The notes below the pieces were generated by a model. It was not told where the DNA came from, did not search any database, and saw only the letters and a list, made by a program, of their open reading frames with translations. Below, one piece after another: positions 9,818 through 20,598 of a stretch of 64,000 nt of DNA (position 1 is its first letter; the number at the start of each line of letters is the position of its first letter). This stretch comes from Dolomedes plantarius. Its lineage: Eukaryota; Arthropoda; Arachnida; Araneae; Dolomedidae. A program made the translations under genes and the position numbers. Location of the stretch: contig OU015491.1 in NCBI GenBank assembly GCA_907164885.2, forward strand, positions 120,208,431 through 120,272,430. Direction: 5' to 3'.

Positions 9818-12800
9818 TTAATGGGTCCTGCTTCGTAAATTATATGGTCTACGATTCGTTGCGCTTTGTTTAACGTGTTCATCGTCTGCTATACTTTGGT
9901 TGCTATATTTTAGGTGTGGCTTTCGTTCGTCACTTTTAATAATTGCGTTTTTGTGCATATTAACTAAGCGATTTTGTGGTTCGTTTATATCGCGTAGTAA
10001 AAAATTGTTATGGCGTAAAGCTTTTATAATACGAAACGGTCCGGAGAACTTCGGTGTTAACGCAGGGGTTTTTTGAAAAATTTTCACGTATACCTTGTCT
10101 CCTATTTCTAACACACGATCTCCGGTTCTTTTATAATTTTTTCTTTGTTGCTGTTCAGCCTGTGTTTGGTTTGCTATCACGTCTTTTTGTATTTTGTCGA
10201 AAAATGTTAGGTGATTCTGTAAATATTCCTTGTATGCCCCTTTTGTGTTTAAATTTTGTTGTTCCGTAACTTCTAGTTTATCTGCCGTTAGTCTCACATC
10301 GAATGGTGTTTTAATGTCACGCATAAAGAATAAAAATGCGGGTGTGTACTTTGTACTTGGATGTTGACAGTTGTTATAGTACAGATTATACCAATTGAGT
10401 GCTTGATCCCAATTAAAACTCTCCCTCGCTATACAGCTGATTGCCGACTTTAATAATTTGTGAATGACTTCTAGTCTGCCGTTCGTACTTGGTTTATAAG
10501 GCGAAATAAATTTAACCTCTACGCCTAGATGTGTATGGAAATCTTTATATGCTTCATTTTTAAAACTTGTACCGTTGTCACTCATTATTGATTGTGGTAA
10601 CCCGTAGCTCGCGTAAAACTTTTTTAATGTTTCGATCACCGTTTCCGCTGTAATGTTTTTTACTGGTGTCGCACTTAAGAATCTCGTGTACATGTCTACA
10701 ATAGTTATGACGTATTTATTCCCTGTACTTGTACGTACCAACGGTCCGACTGCGTCGATTGCTATTTGTTGTAGTGGGTATGTAATGTTATTGAAAGTCT
10801 CTAATGGTGCGGGTGTAATATATTTTTTTTTGTACTGTAAGCATTCCTCGCATGATTTAATATAATTTGCTACATCCTCCGTCATTCCTTTCCAAAAATA
10901 TTTCTTACTGATGATGTTGATCGTTTTGCTTATCCCGAAGTGCGCTACATGTGCTAACTTAATGACGATGCGTTGTAACTTTGTGGGCACTACTACTTTC
11001 GATTCTGCTAAATATGGATTTCCCCTTTTTGTTTTTTCTCTTACCATTACTAGTTGTGTGGACGGATCGAGTACATATTTCTTGTATCTACCTTCGAAAC
11101 AGTTTTTTCCTTTACTTAGCGACTCTTTAATTCCCTTTACTTTATCATCTTCGTTTTGCCCCTTTAAAATATTTGTGATCGTTAATTCCGTACTTTCTTG
11201 GAAGAGATCTCTAGTCAAATCATTTTGCATATTTATATTAAGTACCTGTCGTGACAGATAGTCCGCGGGGTTGAGCTGACCTTCGATGTGTTGGAATTCG
11301 AAGTCAAATGTACTCAGTTCCAAAAGCCACCTTGCTGTGATATCGGACTGTTTATCCAATTTAAGATGATATTGTAGAGCCTTAGCGTCTGATAATAATA
11401 TGAAGTGTGTCCCGTACAAGTATTCCTTGAAATGTCTTATTCCCTCGTATATGGCTAGTAGTTCCGTTTTGACTGCAGGGTACCTAACCTCGGCGTCTTT
11501 TAATTTTCGAGAGTAAAATTCTATTGGTATTAAAAATCCCTTTTCATTTTTTTGTGATAAAATCGCGCAAATTGCTTTTCCCGAAGCATCCGTGTTTAAG
11601 TAGTATTGTTGGTTTTCGTTGGGTTTGTGTATTTGTGGGCGACTTAAAATTTGCGATTGAATTCGAGTAAATGCCCTTTCCGCCTCGTCGTTCCATGTGA
11701 ATTTGTTTTTTTTACTTGTGAGTTTTACTAGGGGTTCTGTAATGTTAGCGTAGTCGTGAATTAGATGTCTGAAATAGTTTGCTAACCCCAGAAATGATTT
11801 AGTTTGTTTTACTGTTTTTGGTTTTGGAAATCTCTGTATTTTCTTTATGCTTTTATCGGCGGGTTGTATTCCGTGTTTATTTATTTTAAACCCTAAGAAT
11901 GTGATGTCGGTTTTGAATAATTGTAATTTTGCAGGGTCTAAGGTTAAGTTGTATTCTTTTAGGCGCTGAAATAATAATTGTAATTTGCGTTTTAACTCTG
12001 GCTCACTATTTGCTGCTATAATAATATCATCTAAATAAAAATGGATATTTTCTTCGTCGAGTCCCTTCATAACCGTGTTCATCAATTGGCAAAAATATGC
12101 TCCCGAATTCTTTAAACCGAACGCTAATCTGGATATCTGATAATTTCCGAATTCGGTGCAAAAAGAGCAGTATTTTCTTAATTCTTCTGGCAGTAATATT
12201 TGGAAAAATGCCGATTTTAAATCTACGACTGAGTATAACTTGAATCCTGCTACCTTTTGTGTTATTTCTTTGATACGTGGTATAAATACTGAATATAATT
12301 CTGTTATTTGATTTAACAAACGGAAATCAATTGCGAGACGATATTTTGGGGGTTTCTCTGGGTCACTGGATGGTTTTTTTATGAGTAAGACAGGAAATGA
12401 ATATTCCGACGTCGATGGCTCGATGAGTTGCGCCTCTAACAAATCCTGTATTTCCGCCTTTAATATTCGTACTAAATTACGCGGTGTGGTATACGGCTTA
12501 CATTGTATCCCAAAATTATGTTTCAATTTTAGTTCTGGGGTCACTGCGTTTGTACATCCTAATGTCTTATAGCTTTTAGAAAATACTTCGTAGTTGTTCA
12601 TTAAAAGTTGAATGACTTCGTGTTGTAATTGTGGATTTAAATGTTTAACGTCAAAGTCTGTTTCTTTAAGCTCCTGCTTTCTACGTTGAAGTATTTCTGT
12701 CCTATCCATCAATTTTATGTTGTTTATATTTCGTATTTGCTGCCCCGTTATTTCTTTTGAGTCACTGTCTTTCTCTATCTGAAATTCTGTAGTGATTTTT

Positions 12801-13855
12801 CCGACTCTCATGTCCTTGTTTAATAAAATTGTTTTGTCGGTAGAGTTTTGTACCCATACTTGTATTTTTCTTTTTCCAATTGTACATATCGATTCTTCGA
12901 CTAATGGTGTCATACTGTGTGTTATGTCATATAAATAGATATTTGTCCCGTCTTCATATTCCTGGTCTAGTTTTAATGTTAATGCCTGTACTTCGTTAGG
13001 TTGGAGCGTAATTTTGTTTATTAGTCGGGCAAAATTGTGTCTCTGATCTGCCACGCGTTTGCTATGGTCCCGTTTGTTCGTATTCGCGTCTTTTTCATTT
13101 AGGATGGGTATCTCATGAAATTGTAATTTTAGTTTTCTTGCGTTCATATCGACGATTGCTTTGTGGTTGTGCATAAAGTCTATTCCTAATAATATTTGGT
13201 ATGGGGTATCCATCTCTGCGTTTGTGACATACAGGGTGGTTTTACACAACTTATTCCCGATTTTGAGGTTAATTGCCACACACTTGCAAAATGCAATCCG
13301 TTCTTTCGTGAAGGACTGCAATTTCACCTGACGCGATAAATATGTTACTTTTATTTTGTTTTTTACTTTCTCGAACATTTCATGGGATATTAAAGAAATT
13401 GCTGACCCGCTGTCCAATAATGCGTATTCGAATGTTTCCGCGATTTGAATTTCGATTATGGGCAGCTGATTTTCTGTGAGAGATATGTTGTTTATCGCCC
13501 TATATGTGTATTGCCGTGTATCCCACCTGTCTCCTACATTGTCTCTGTTACGTCTGTATTGCGTTGTGTTTTTTTTACCTTTGATGTGTCTGTAATTTTT
13601 ATTGTTTACCCCTTGTCGTTCGCGCTTTTTGTAACTATATTTTGGTCGTTCGTTCTGCCAAATTGGTTGATTATGATTATTTTTTATATGGTACCCCTGT
13701 CTTTCGTTCCGCCATCTATCATACCTGTGTCTCTGCGTATATCTTTCTGCATGTTGGTAGGAAGTATTGCGGGGTCTCTCCCAAAACCGCTTTTTGTATG
13801 TATTAATATATGGGTTTTGCTTCCTGACTTGGCGAGGCCCCTGTTTTAGTTTAAA
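9818..13855 (-). CDS. pol: Gypsy Pol polyprotein (PR-RT-RNase H-INT), made by -1 frameshift from gag
   Basis: This supplies the enzymes of the retrotransposon: protease, reverse transcriptase, RNase H and integrase. The frame is open on the minus strand from the overlap with gag to the stop at 9818. The first stretch is a basic Arg/Asn/Tyr-rich linker. Numbering from the LLDSGSAIS protease site (13417): protease D2-S-G; RT with VVDLKSAFF (Asp 399) and YLDD (461-464); RNase H with NTDASG (Asp 610) and SDAKAL (Asp 677); INT zinc finger H823-H826-C856-C859; catalytic Asp 888, Asp 947 and Glu 983 with the canonical 35-residue gap. All key residues are present. There is no own ATG; translation most likely comes from a -1 slip at 13849-13855. 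Order and spacing are typical of Ty3/Gypsy. I saw no internal stop or frameshift. Confidence 0.9.
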   Translation of the reverse strand, partial: FKLKQGPRQVRKQNPYINTYKKRFWERPRNTSYQHAERYTQRHRYDRWRNERQGYHIKNNHNQPIWQNERPKYSYKKRERQGVNNKNYRHIKGKKNTTQYRRNRDNVGDRWDTRQYTYRAINNISLTENQLPIIEIQIAETFEYALLDSGSAISLISHEMFEKVKNKIKVTYLSRQVKLQSFTKERIAFCKCVAINLKIGNKLCKTTLYVTNAEMDTPYQILLGIDFMHNHKAIVDMNARKLKLQFHEIPILNEKDANTNKRDHSKRVADQRHNFARLINKITLQPNEVQALTLKLDQEYEDGTNIYLYDITHSMTPLVEESICTIGKRKIQVWVQNSTDKTILLNKDMRVGKITTEFQIEKDSDSKEITGQQIRNINNIKLMDRTEILQRRKQELKETDFDVKHLNPQLQHEVIQLLMNNYEVFSKSYKTLGCTNAVTPELKLKHNFGIQCKPYTTPRNLVRILKAEIQDLLEAQLIEPSTSEYSFPVLLIKKPSSDPEKPPKYRLAIDFRLLNQITELYSVFIPRIKEITQKVAGFKLYSVVDLKSAFFQILLPEELRKYCSFCTEFGNYQISRLAFGLKNSGAYFCQLMNTVMKGLDEENIHFYLDDIIIAANSEPELKRKLQLLFQRLKEYNLTLDPAKLQLFKTDITFLGFKINKHGIQPADKSIKKIQRFPKPKTVKQTKSFLGLANYFRHLIHDYANITEPLVKLTSKKNKFTWNDEAERAFTRIQSQILSRPQIHKPNENQQYYLNTDASGKAICAILSQKNEKGFLIPIEFYSRKLKDAEVRYPAVKTELLAIYEGIRHFKEYLYGTHFILLSDAKALQYHLKLDKQSDITARWLLELSTFDFEFQHIEGQLNPADYLSRQVLNINMQNDLTRDLFQESTELTITNILKGQNEDDKVKGIKESLSKGKNCFEGRYKKYVLDPSTQLVMVREKTKRGNPYLAESKVVVPTKLQRIVIKLAHVAHFGISKTINIISKKYFWKGMTEDVANYIKSCEECLQYKKKYITPAPLETFNNITYPLQQIAIDAVGPLVRTSTGNKYVITIVDMYTRFLSATPVKNITAETVIETLKKFYASYGLPQSIMSDNGTSFKNEAYKDFHTHLGVEVKFISPYKPSTNGRLEVIHKLLKSAISCIARESFNWDQALNWYNLYYNNCQHPSTKYTPAFLFFMRDIKTPFDVRLTADKLEVTEQQNLNTKGAYKEYLQNHLTFFDKIQKDVIANQTQAEQQQRKNYKRTGDRVLEIGDKVYVKIFQKTPALTPKFSGPFRIIKALRHNNFLLRDINEPQNRLVNMHKNAIIKSDERKPHLKYSNQSIADDEHVKQSATNRRPYNLRSRTH

Positions 13856-14958
13856 GTGTTTGAATATCCGTTTTGCCTACCTCTGCTCATTCCTCTACCT
13901 CTGTGAAAATTACTCCTCCCTCTAAAGTTGTTATACTCTCTGCCATTGGAGCTATGCCTCTGCGTGGGGTTTTCTCTGTATCCATTTTGGTCTCTGCTAT
14001 AACCGTTCCCGTTTCTACCTGCCGCTGTTTGGTTCATTGCAAAATTTTGCCGGGGCGTTTGGTAAGCGTTTGTGTAACTCCCATTAGTCGTATTATACCC
14101 TACGTCTCTGTTGGCGTTAATTGTTCTGAGCCTAGTCCGACATTCTTCGATGCGATGTCCCATTTTTAAACACCAATTACATTGGGCTAGTTGTAACGTT
14201 AAGTGCTTAACGGTTTCTGTTAGTTCGGCTACCTGGTTTCTTAACTCTTTTACGCTCTCTTGCTCCTCATGTATTTTGTTTGCTTGCGGTCGCATGCGTA
14301 CTGCGTTAACCGCGTTACTTTCTTCGTCGTAAATTACGCTTAATTCTTTCGCTCGTTTGATCGCCTCATTAAAGTCCGCTACATTTTCTTTTCGTAATTC
14401 TGTTTTAATTTCTGATGGTATAATTTCCATAAATTTTGCTAATTTAACATTATTTGCCATTTGTTTAGTTTCTTCTACCGAGAATGCCGAAATTCCTAAA
14501 TATTCATTGCCCACTTTCTCTATTTCTTGAGCGATTTCGTCATAAGTCTGGGATGGTTTAAACACTAAGTTCTGGAATCTGCATTGCTTTTGCATGCTCG
14601 TTGGGTCCGGTTGGAATTTGTCTTTTAGGGTCTCTATTATTGTGCCAAAATCGGTCGCGTTTTGGAGCGTCGCATTACTCTTTAAAAATTCTTTTGCCCT
14701 GTCATGCAATCTCGTTTTGGTTATAATCGCTTTTTGTTTCTCTGTCCATCTGGTTTGACTTGCAATCTCTACGAATTGCTGCTGAAAAAATTCTAGTGAC
14801 TCGTTTTCGGTGCCATTAAAGGTGGGTAACATGGCTATTATACCTGAATCTAACAGATGGGTATCATTCGCTATTGAGCTACTGTCCCTATTGGAGTTTT
14901 CGCCCATATCTACCTCCGGGTCTCCCTGCCGGCGACTTGCCTTACTTCCTCGCGGCAT
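13846..14958 (-). CDS. gag: Gypsy Gag polyprotein
   Basis: This is the structural protein that packages element RNA into virus-like particles in the cytoplasm. It has 370 residues, from ATG at 14958 (MPRGSKASRR) to TAA at 13846-13848. Residues 40-215 look like a Gypsy capsid (LPTFNGTENESLEFFQQQF, then a helical stretch). Residues 232-258 can form a coiled coil (VKELRNQVAELTETVKHL). One CCHC zinc knuckle is C260-x2-C263-x4-H268-x4-C273 (CNWCLKMGHRIEEC). The C-terminus is rich in Arg-Gly and Asn (about 340-365), suited to RNA binding. The stop codon directly follows a UUUAAAC heptamer, so a minority of ribosomes would continue into pol. Confidence 0.9.
   Translation of the reverse strand: MPRGSKASRRQGDPEVDMGENSNRDSSSIANDTHLLDSGIIAMLPTFNGTENESLEFFQQQFVEIASQTRWTEKQKAIITKTRLHDRAKEFLKSNATLQNATDFGTIIETLKDKFQPDPTSMQKQCRFQNLVFKPSQTYDEIAQEIEKVGNEYLGISAFSVEETKQMANNVKLAKFMEIIPSEIKTELRKENVADFNEAIKRAKELSVIYDEESNAVNAVRMRPQANKIHEEQESVKELRNQVAELTETVKHLTLQLAQCNWCLKMGHRIEECRTRLRTINANRDVGYNTTNGSYTNAYQTPRQNFAMNQTAAGRNGNGYSRDQNGYRENPTQRHSSNGREYNNFRGRSNFHRGRGMSRGRQNGYSNTLN
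13849..13855 (-). promoter_or_regulatory. -1 ribosomal frameshift site UUUAAAC at the gag stop
   Basis: The minus-strand codons read ACT TTA AAC TAA, so the heptamer T TTA AAC is in the gag frame and immediately precedes the stop. A -1 slip gives TTT AAA CTA AAA CAG and joins the open pol frame. TTTAAAC fits the X XXY YYZ rule and is a known efficient slippery site. I did not fold the downstream RNA, so a stimulatory structure is not shown. Confidence 0.75.
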
Positions 14959-15372
14959 AATTAACTGTTCAGGTTAATTCTCAATTTAAAAATCTAGCGC
15001 CCCTTACACCCTACACAGTTCACCTTACCTATATATCAGTAATATATAACACTTCACTCAATACTTTTCACTTATAAATCACTTAGAAATACACATATAT
15101 CTTAAAAATATCAATTTCACTTCTAAATATTGTTTCTAATCATTTAAATTTTAATTAGAGAGTTGTCCCGAAATTTTAACCTATGCACACATAAATATTC
15201 CTCTTAAAATTTTCACACTACGATTTTTAACAACATACATAACACACATAATATAATAATAATAACACATATAATATAATAATAATAACCTAATATAATA
15301 ATAATAACACAATAGATTATACAGCAATAACCATGTCCTCACTAAAATAGTGAAAATTGGACGGCACCACAA
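14959..15372 (-). other. 5' leader and candidate primer-binding site of the Gypsy element
   Basis: These 414 bp lie between the 5' LTR and gag. Beginning three bases after the LTR end, the minus strand reads TGGTGCCGTCCAATTTTC (about 15352-15369), a plausible tRNA primer-binding site because it starts with TGG. I cannot name the tRNA. Repeated ataataataacac units lie at about 15250-15310. Confidence 0.5.
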
Positions 15373-16807
15373 TGTAATAATACAGGATCATGACCTGCTG
15401 CTATTAACTACGGCTGAAATCGTATCTCGTACACTGGTTGTAAGTTCGCCAATAGGGCGGTAATTAATTAATTAAATAGATGGGCCCAACTCTCAAGAAT
15501 GATACTGAATATACATATATACACTTTATTTATACATATTTACATACATTCGAACTTGTAACACTTAGCAAACGCTGAAACATTAGTAATGCTAGGAATT
15601 TACATATATATATATATATATATAATCTTATCCAATCACTATCTTTTAAATCTTACGATGTCGCCGGCCCTGGCGGGTTAGAGGCGATTATGTAAAGAGT
15701 CGGTATGCTAGTTGCTATAATACAAAATGCTCACCCATTTGTCGCAGCCGTCTGCATCGAATTCACCGATAACGCTGGTCCATAGTAGTATATAAAGTTC
15801 ACACAGTGTTCACAGAGTTCGTGGGTACAGTTTGTTCACTGTAGCGTCGCGGTGTATCCTCGTCCTATTTATCCAGTTCTCTTGGGACTAAAGAGTTCGG
15901 GGTCCTTTTATGTCGAAGGTCACTTATTGAAGACTCCTCGTACGTTACTCAGCACGGGTAGCTTTTCTTACACTATGCGGGTCGGTCAGCATGGGTGGGC
16001 GGTCAATGTTGCTCAGCATAGGTACCTTCTCTTCCGATATGCGGTTCGATCAGCACTGATGGGTGGTCATCTGGGTGTCCAACTCATTAAGCGACGGTGC
16101 GTATCTCTCTGGTATCGGCTTAAACTTAATGGTAGTGTCGTCTCTTCGCCCTCGGCACTATGTTGACATCTGTGGGCAATCGCTACTTCTGCAACTTCTC
16201 GTCGCTGATTATTCTATTTTGCGTCCGGAGCTAACGCTGTTCAATCCGTACGTATTATGTACTTGCGTAGGACCGGCGTCTTTCTTCTAATATTATACAG
16301 TGGGTCTCTTCTCAGCCCTGTAGCAGCTTATTTTTTGTTGAGTTTCGTAAGTTACGGCTCTCGTCGGCCCGTTGGCAGCTTACTGTCTTATCATCTCTTT
16401 TTTTTTAATGGCGCTCTCTTACAAATGTCTCATCATCTTGTATATATTCTTCTCCATCCTCGTCTCATTGGTTCTCGCTTCCTCGGTCCCTATTCGCTCG
16501 CCCCTCCCTTGTTTATAGAGGGGGCGGATGCGATTAGCTCTCATAGGTTATTCTTGTCTCTTGCCTTTCGCAATTGCCTAAGTTCTGGCGCCGATTATGT
16601 CTGGTAAAACTTCCCATCAGACGGCCCCACCTGCTCGACCTCCGACCTCAGATATACGGCCGTTGACAACTTAATTTCTCCGTTTTTTATGGTACCGTAA
16701 ATCTGGCGTTATAAAAATGTCGGGACTGTAAATTTGCTTGTCCACGCAAGCTGGGTGGCCCCTTAACAATTTAGGTTTCTGTTGTTTTCACATTCCGACT
16801 CTTTACA
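15373..16807 (-). repeat. 5' LTR of the 10.7-kb Gypsy element
   Basis: A 1435-bp twin of 6068-7498; the small difference is the longer (TA)n near 15606. As the promoter-bearing LTR it would start transcription toward gag. It is followed by the target duplication GCTGG (16808-16812). Confidence 0.92.
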
Positions 16808-16894
16808 GCTGGCTTAAGAAATGTATGGCATTTCATGCTTATTTCTAATTATATAAAAGTTACCTATCATATATTTTTTTAAAGTTTCATTATA

Positions 16895-17586
16895 CAAGGT
16901 GCGCCAATAAAGTAACCGGACAAATTAAAAGATCAAACAATAAAATTAAAAAGTGAAATATTAATCACTGGCTAGAAAGAGTGGCATCTCAACTCTTGTC
17001 AAAGCCAGTTTAAGCTGGTTATTTAGGCGTTTTCATATCAAAACGCCGTAGTAATTCTCATTTATTGAGAAGGCAATGTACAAAAAAACTTGCTTCGGAA
17101 TGGAGCAACATTGCAACATTAAATTTTGTTACAAATTAGGTAAATTTGCTACCGAAACTTTAGAGATGATTCGAACAGTATATAGTGATGCATCGTTATC
17201 AAGAACACAAGTTCATGAGTGGTACAACCGCTTTAAATGTGGGCGAGAAAGCATTGAAGATGAACCAAAGGCAGGGCGCCCTTCAACTTCAAAGAATGGG
17301 GGGGAATGTGGAGAAAATTCGTTCTTTGGTAAAAGCTGATAGACGTGTAACAACTCAGCAACTTTCAGACATCCTTGGGATAAGCAAAGAAAGCTGTAGA
17401 TTAATTTTAATTGAAAATCTGAAAATGAAAAAAGTTTGTGCTCGATTTGTGCCTAGGATTTTGACAGAACAGCAAAAAGAAGATAGAGCAGCTTGCTGTG
17501 AAGAAACGTGCACTAATTCATCATCCCCTGTCTTCTTTTATGATCACGATTTACAACTTATACTAATTGCACAAATAATAAAATAG
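16895..17586 (+). pseudogene. Mariner (Mos1-like) fragment with frameshifted transposase N-terminus
   Basis: A mariner-like left terminus, caaggtgcgccaataaagta, starts near 16895. A transposase start follows. ATG near 17076 leads to KFCYKLGKFATETLEMI, SRTQVHEWYNRFKCGRESI and AGRPSTSK, the first HTH of mariner transposases. At a run of seven G (about 17298-17304) the frame shifts by one base and continues as NVEKIRSLVKADRRVTTQQL and ISKESCRLILIENLKMKKV to about 17480 (RILTEQQKED). The catalytic DDE/D domain and the right terminal repeat are not found, so the element is truncated or internally deleted. Confidence 0.7.
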
Positions 17587-18698
17587 TTTGCATGTAAAAC
17601 GTTCTATGATCTGTGATATTTTCCCATCTCCTTATTTAGCATATCTTTAAGAATTAGAGTGATTATGGATCGTTATATATTCTGAAGCTCATCTTCAAAT
17701 ATATATATAGTGTTAGATTTCATTTCCTGAATTTCGCTTCCAACATTATGGTAAATACTTAAGATCCTTGACTGCTATAATCCTCGTATTTATGGTTTAT
17801 TTAATGTTCTATAAAGGATTCAGTTACAATTAGCCAATAAGGAACTTGATTCAGCGTTTTAATCTTCTGAGGTTCTAACGTTTAGTTTGCCTCCACCTTT
17901 CCAAAAAAAAAAATTCTGCACCTCTAGTATTTTCAATTGCCATATGTTCTGTGCTGTAAACATCTGATTACAGGGAGGCATGAAATATTTAATGAAACTT
18001 TGCTTGCATTTCAAATCGATAATCAAATAAGATTACATTAGCTCTTTCACCATAATAGCTATTTCGGCAATGCAATCTATAAATATTTGCGATAATTAGT
18101 TGGGTCTGTCACTGGAGTGATAACAATGAAGGAACTAACAATTAACTGTTGTTTATAATCGAAACCCATCACAGATTCGTTTTCTCATTCTCATGCATAA
18201 TTCAGATTAGAATTAAGAAGGAATTTATTTTTTCATCCTTGTGAAATTACGAAATTGTGTGAAATGTTGTGGGGAGGAGGACTTTCTCTCCTAACAGATA
18301 TTGATTTCCATTTCTAAGGAAGGCAATAAAATTACATACATTGGGGGTTTAATAAACTCGGAACCAACTGGAAACAATGTGTAAATATTAAATTTATTGC
18401 ATTTTTAGCATTGCACAATAAGGACTATCTACATAAAAAGACTATCTCTTGACCACTAAAAACTGGTCAAGAGATATCTATCTCAGTGCATGGATTTTTG
18501 TCTCCACTCCTTATTCACTCCATCAGTTTTCGAGAATATTAGAGTTCCTTGTTCGTTGTTGTTATTCAGCTGCTTATGATTCAACATATCAGGTACAGCT
18601 AAACTTGATTTTAAAAAATAGCACTTGGGGAAACTTGTTTTATATTCCTCTGTATTTTTCTAGAAGCTTTTCTATTTTGACCCTGAATTGAAACATTA
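17587..18698. other. No gene recognised
   Basis: AT-rich filler between a mariner fragment and a MITE. No open frame or repeat structure that I can support. Confidence 0.5.
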
Positions 18699-18706
18699 CA
18701 GGTTTA

Positions 18707-18881
18707 CAGTGACGTAGCGAGCATAACTGGCGCCTAGGGCACGATACCTTTTTGGCGCCCCCCCCCCCGAAAAACATTGTAGTATTATATATAGAATTAG
18801 TGAAAAGGACCATTTGGCGCCCCTTTGCGAGGAGCGCCCGGGGAATGATAGACCCCCTTGTCCCCTCTCGCTACGCCACTG
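18707..18881. mobile_element. hAT-type MITE, 175 bp
   Basis: The ends CAGTGACGTAGCGAG and CTCGCTACGCCACTG are inverted repeats with one mismatch over 15 bp. Flanks CAGGTTTA (18699-18706) and CAAGTTTA (18882-18889) form an 8-bp duplication with one mismatch. The interior is GC-rich with paired ggcgcccc runs. Non-coding. Confidence 0.8.
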
Positions 18882-18889
18882 CAAGTTTA

Positions 18890-20594
18890 TAAGACTCCCT
18901 CAAAAATGCAGAGGGTTTAGTCTCAATGACCATACAACAGACACTGGAAGTCCCTTCGTCTTAGACACGCATATCATTCTACAATCCATTCTAAGCAATC
19001 CACTCTTGCGTACGAAGTACTGGTCTTGGGAGAGATTTCCGGTGCTGGAAAAGGTGATCGTCACACCGTGAGAAAGCTGATTAGCAGATTTCTTCAGCAT
19101 ATCTCGTTACTAATTCAACTTTACACTTACTGTGTACAACTATGAAACGACCGTCTGTCTGAACAATGGCTCGAAGCCGTGTATTCAAGCCTCAAATCTG
19201 GTGTGCTTTCAAACAAACTTTTCGGGTGTTGTGAGGAACTTGCATTTTTTTATTATTAATATTCTGAGCGTCGAACTGGTGTTTTAAAGTTTGATCTAGC
19301 GCGGCGATGGGAATAATTCTATATTTTTTATTCCTTTCCCCCGCGAGATCAAAAATTAAATTACAAACATGTAATAATCTATGCATCGTTTTCATCATGA
19401 ATCATTAATTCGTGACATGTGAGCAAGGATCTTGAACCATTAAATCAAAGAGTTGTTTTTTTCTAATGAAAATATTAAAAACAAGTTTTTAAATTCTCAA
19501 ATTTGAAATTTGAAAGAGAATTTATTTATTTATTTATTTACTTTGTGATCGTTATAAATCCGTTAAAAAGTTATCGTCCGTTAAAAAGTTATAAATCCCA
19601 AATTCAAGATAGGGTAAAGTTAAAGCGTTGGAATATTGAAGTTCTCCTAGCAATCCCCCAGTAGTCCCCGTCGGGAAGCTGTTGCTCAGTTCCGGCTCTT
19701 GACTGGACATGACTGCCTGGCGGAGCATCTCCACCAGGAGCATTGGAATTTTTTCGGGCCCTGGCTGCCCTCTTTGTAATTCGAAAGATCAAATGAATCG
19801 GGACCACCTCCGTGGATGTGCATCACTTTTTGGCGACTCTGAAACGGCGCTTTATTGGCGCGCTAGAGAACTTTTGAGGCAATGACTTCGGTCACTTTTA
19901 TGTACTTCATTTGTTTATTTGTTTGTACTTTTCTTACCTTTATATTTGCCTAGCCATTGGAAATTTAAAAAAAAAATAACTTTGTGATCGATGTTGAATA
20001 TTTTACAAGAAAAATTATCTTGACAACTCATTTAGAATTGAGATTTTTATAGGAAATGACAAATTTCATTACATGAAGATTAGTACAAATATCTCGTAAA
20101 AAAGAGAAAGCATTGCTACTACGTATTATTATGTGGGATGTTTTCATTATAAAAGTAATTTATTGCTTTCAGAGTATCGACATTTTTCAGTAAACTGATA
20201 AGCATTAAATAATATGGTATATTATAATTTCAATTATGCACATCATATTTACATCATAATTTCAGTTATAATGTACGTAAACAGCCCGAACAAAAAAAAA
20301 TCAAACGAAGGAGAAACATACAGCATTTAAAGACTGCGCAGAGTTTCTTGCATTAAATTTTGTGTGTAGGATATCTTGATACTAACTCGCCATTAAATCT
20401 ATGTTTCATGTGATGTATTATTGAGCTGTACCTTATTTATATTTTTTAAAGCTAAAACTCTAAGATTGTTTGCGGTAATTCAGTAGAATATAAGCTTATT
20501 ATTGGTAAGCATACGGAACCCCAGAAATGAATTGGATTTTTTTTTTTTTTTGATTGACTGGTTTGGAGCACGACGGTCCTGTTTTGCTGATTAA
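18890..20594. other. Mostly unassigned; coding-like island at about 19604-19830
   Basis: Most of this is AT-rich with no supported feature. The exception is a GC-rich island at 19604-19830. On the minus strand two frames stay open over about 190-200 bases, one reading NAPGGDAPPGSHVQSRAG and the other LLGELQYSNALTLPYLEFG. I recognise no family. It could be an isolated host exon, or a fragment of a gag or of a processed gene. A poly(T) tract at about 20538-20551 precedes the solo LTR. Confidence 0.3.
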
Positions 20595-20598
20595 GGGC

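Larger units (their letters stand above)
6068..16807 (-). mobile_element. Complete Ty3/Gypsy LTR retrotransposon, about 10.7 kb
   Basis: Two almost identical LTRs (6068-7498 and 15373-16807) flank gag (13846-14958) and pol (9818-13855), all on the minus strand. The element is bordered by the 5-bp target duplication GCTGG (6063-6067 and 16808-16812). Domain order is Gag, PR, RT, RNase H, INT, the usual Ty3/Gypsy order. A polypurine tract abuts the 3' LTR and a candidate primer-binding site lies beside the 5' LTR. By eye the LTRs differ only in the length of a (TA)n tract, so the insertion is recent. Both main frames are open, so the copy may still be competent. No env frame is present. I do not assign a clade. 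Confidence 0.92.
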
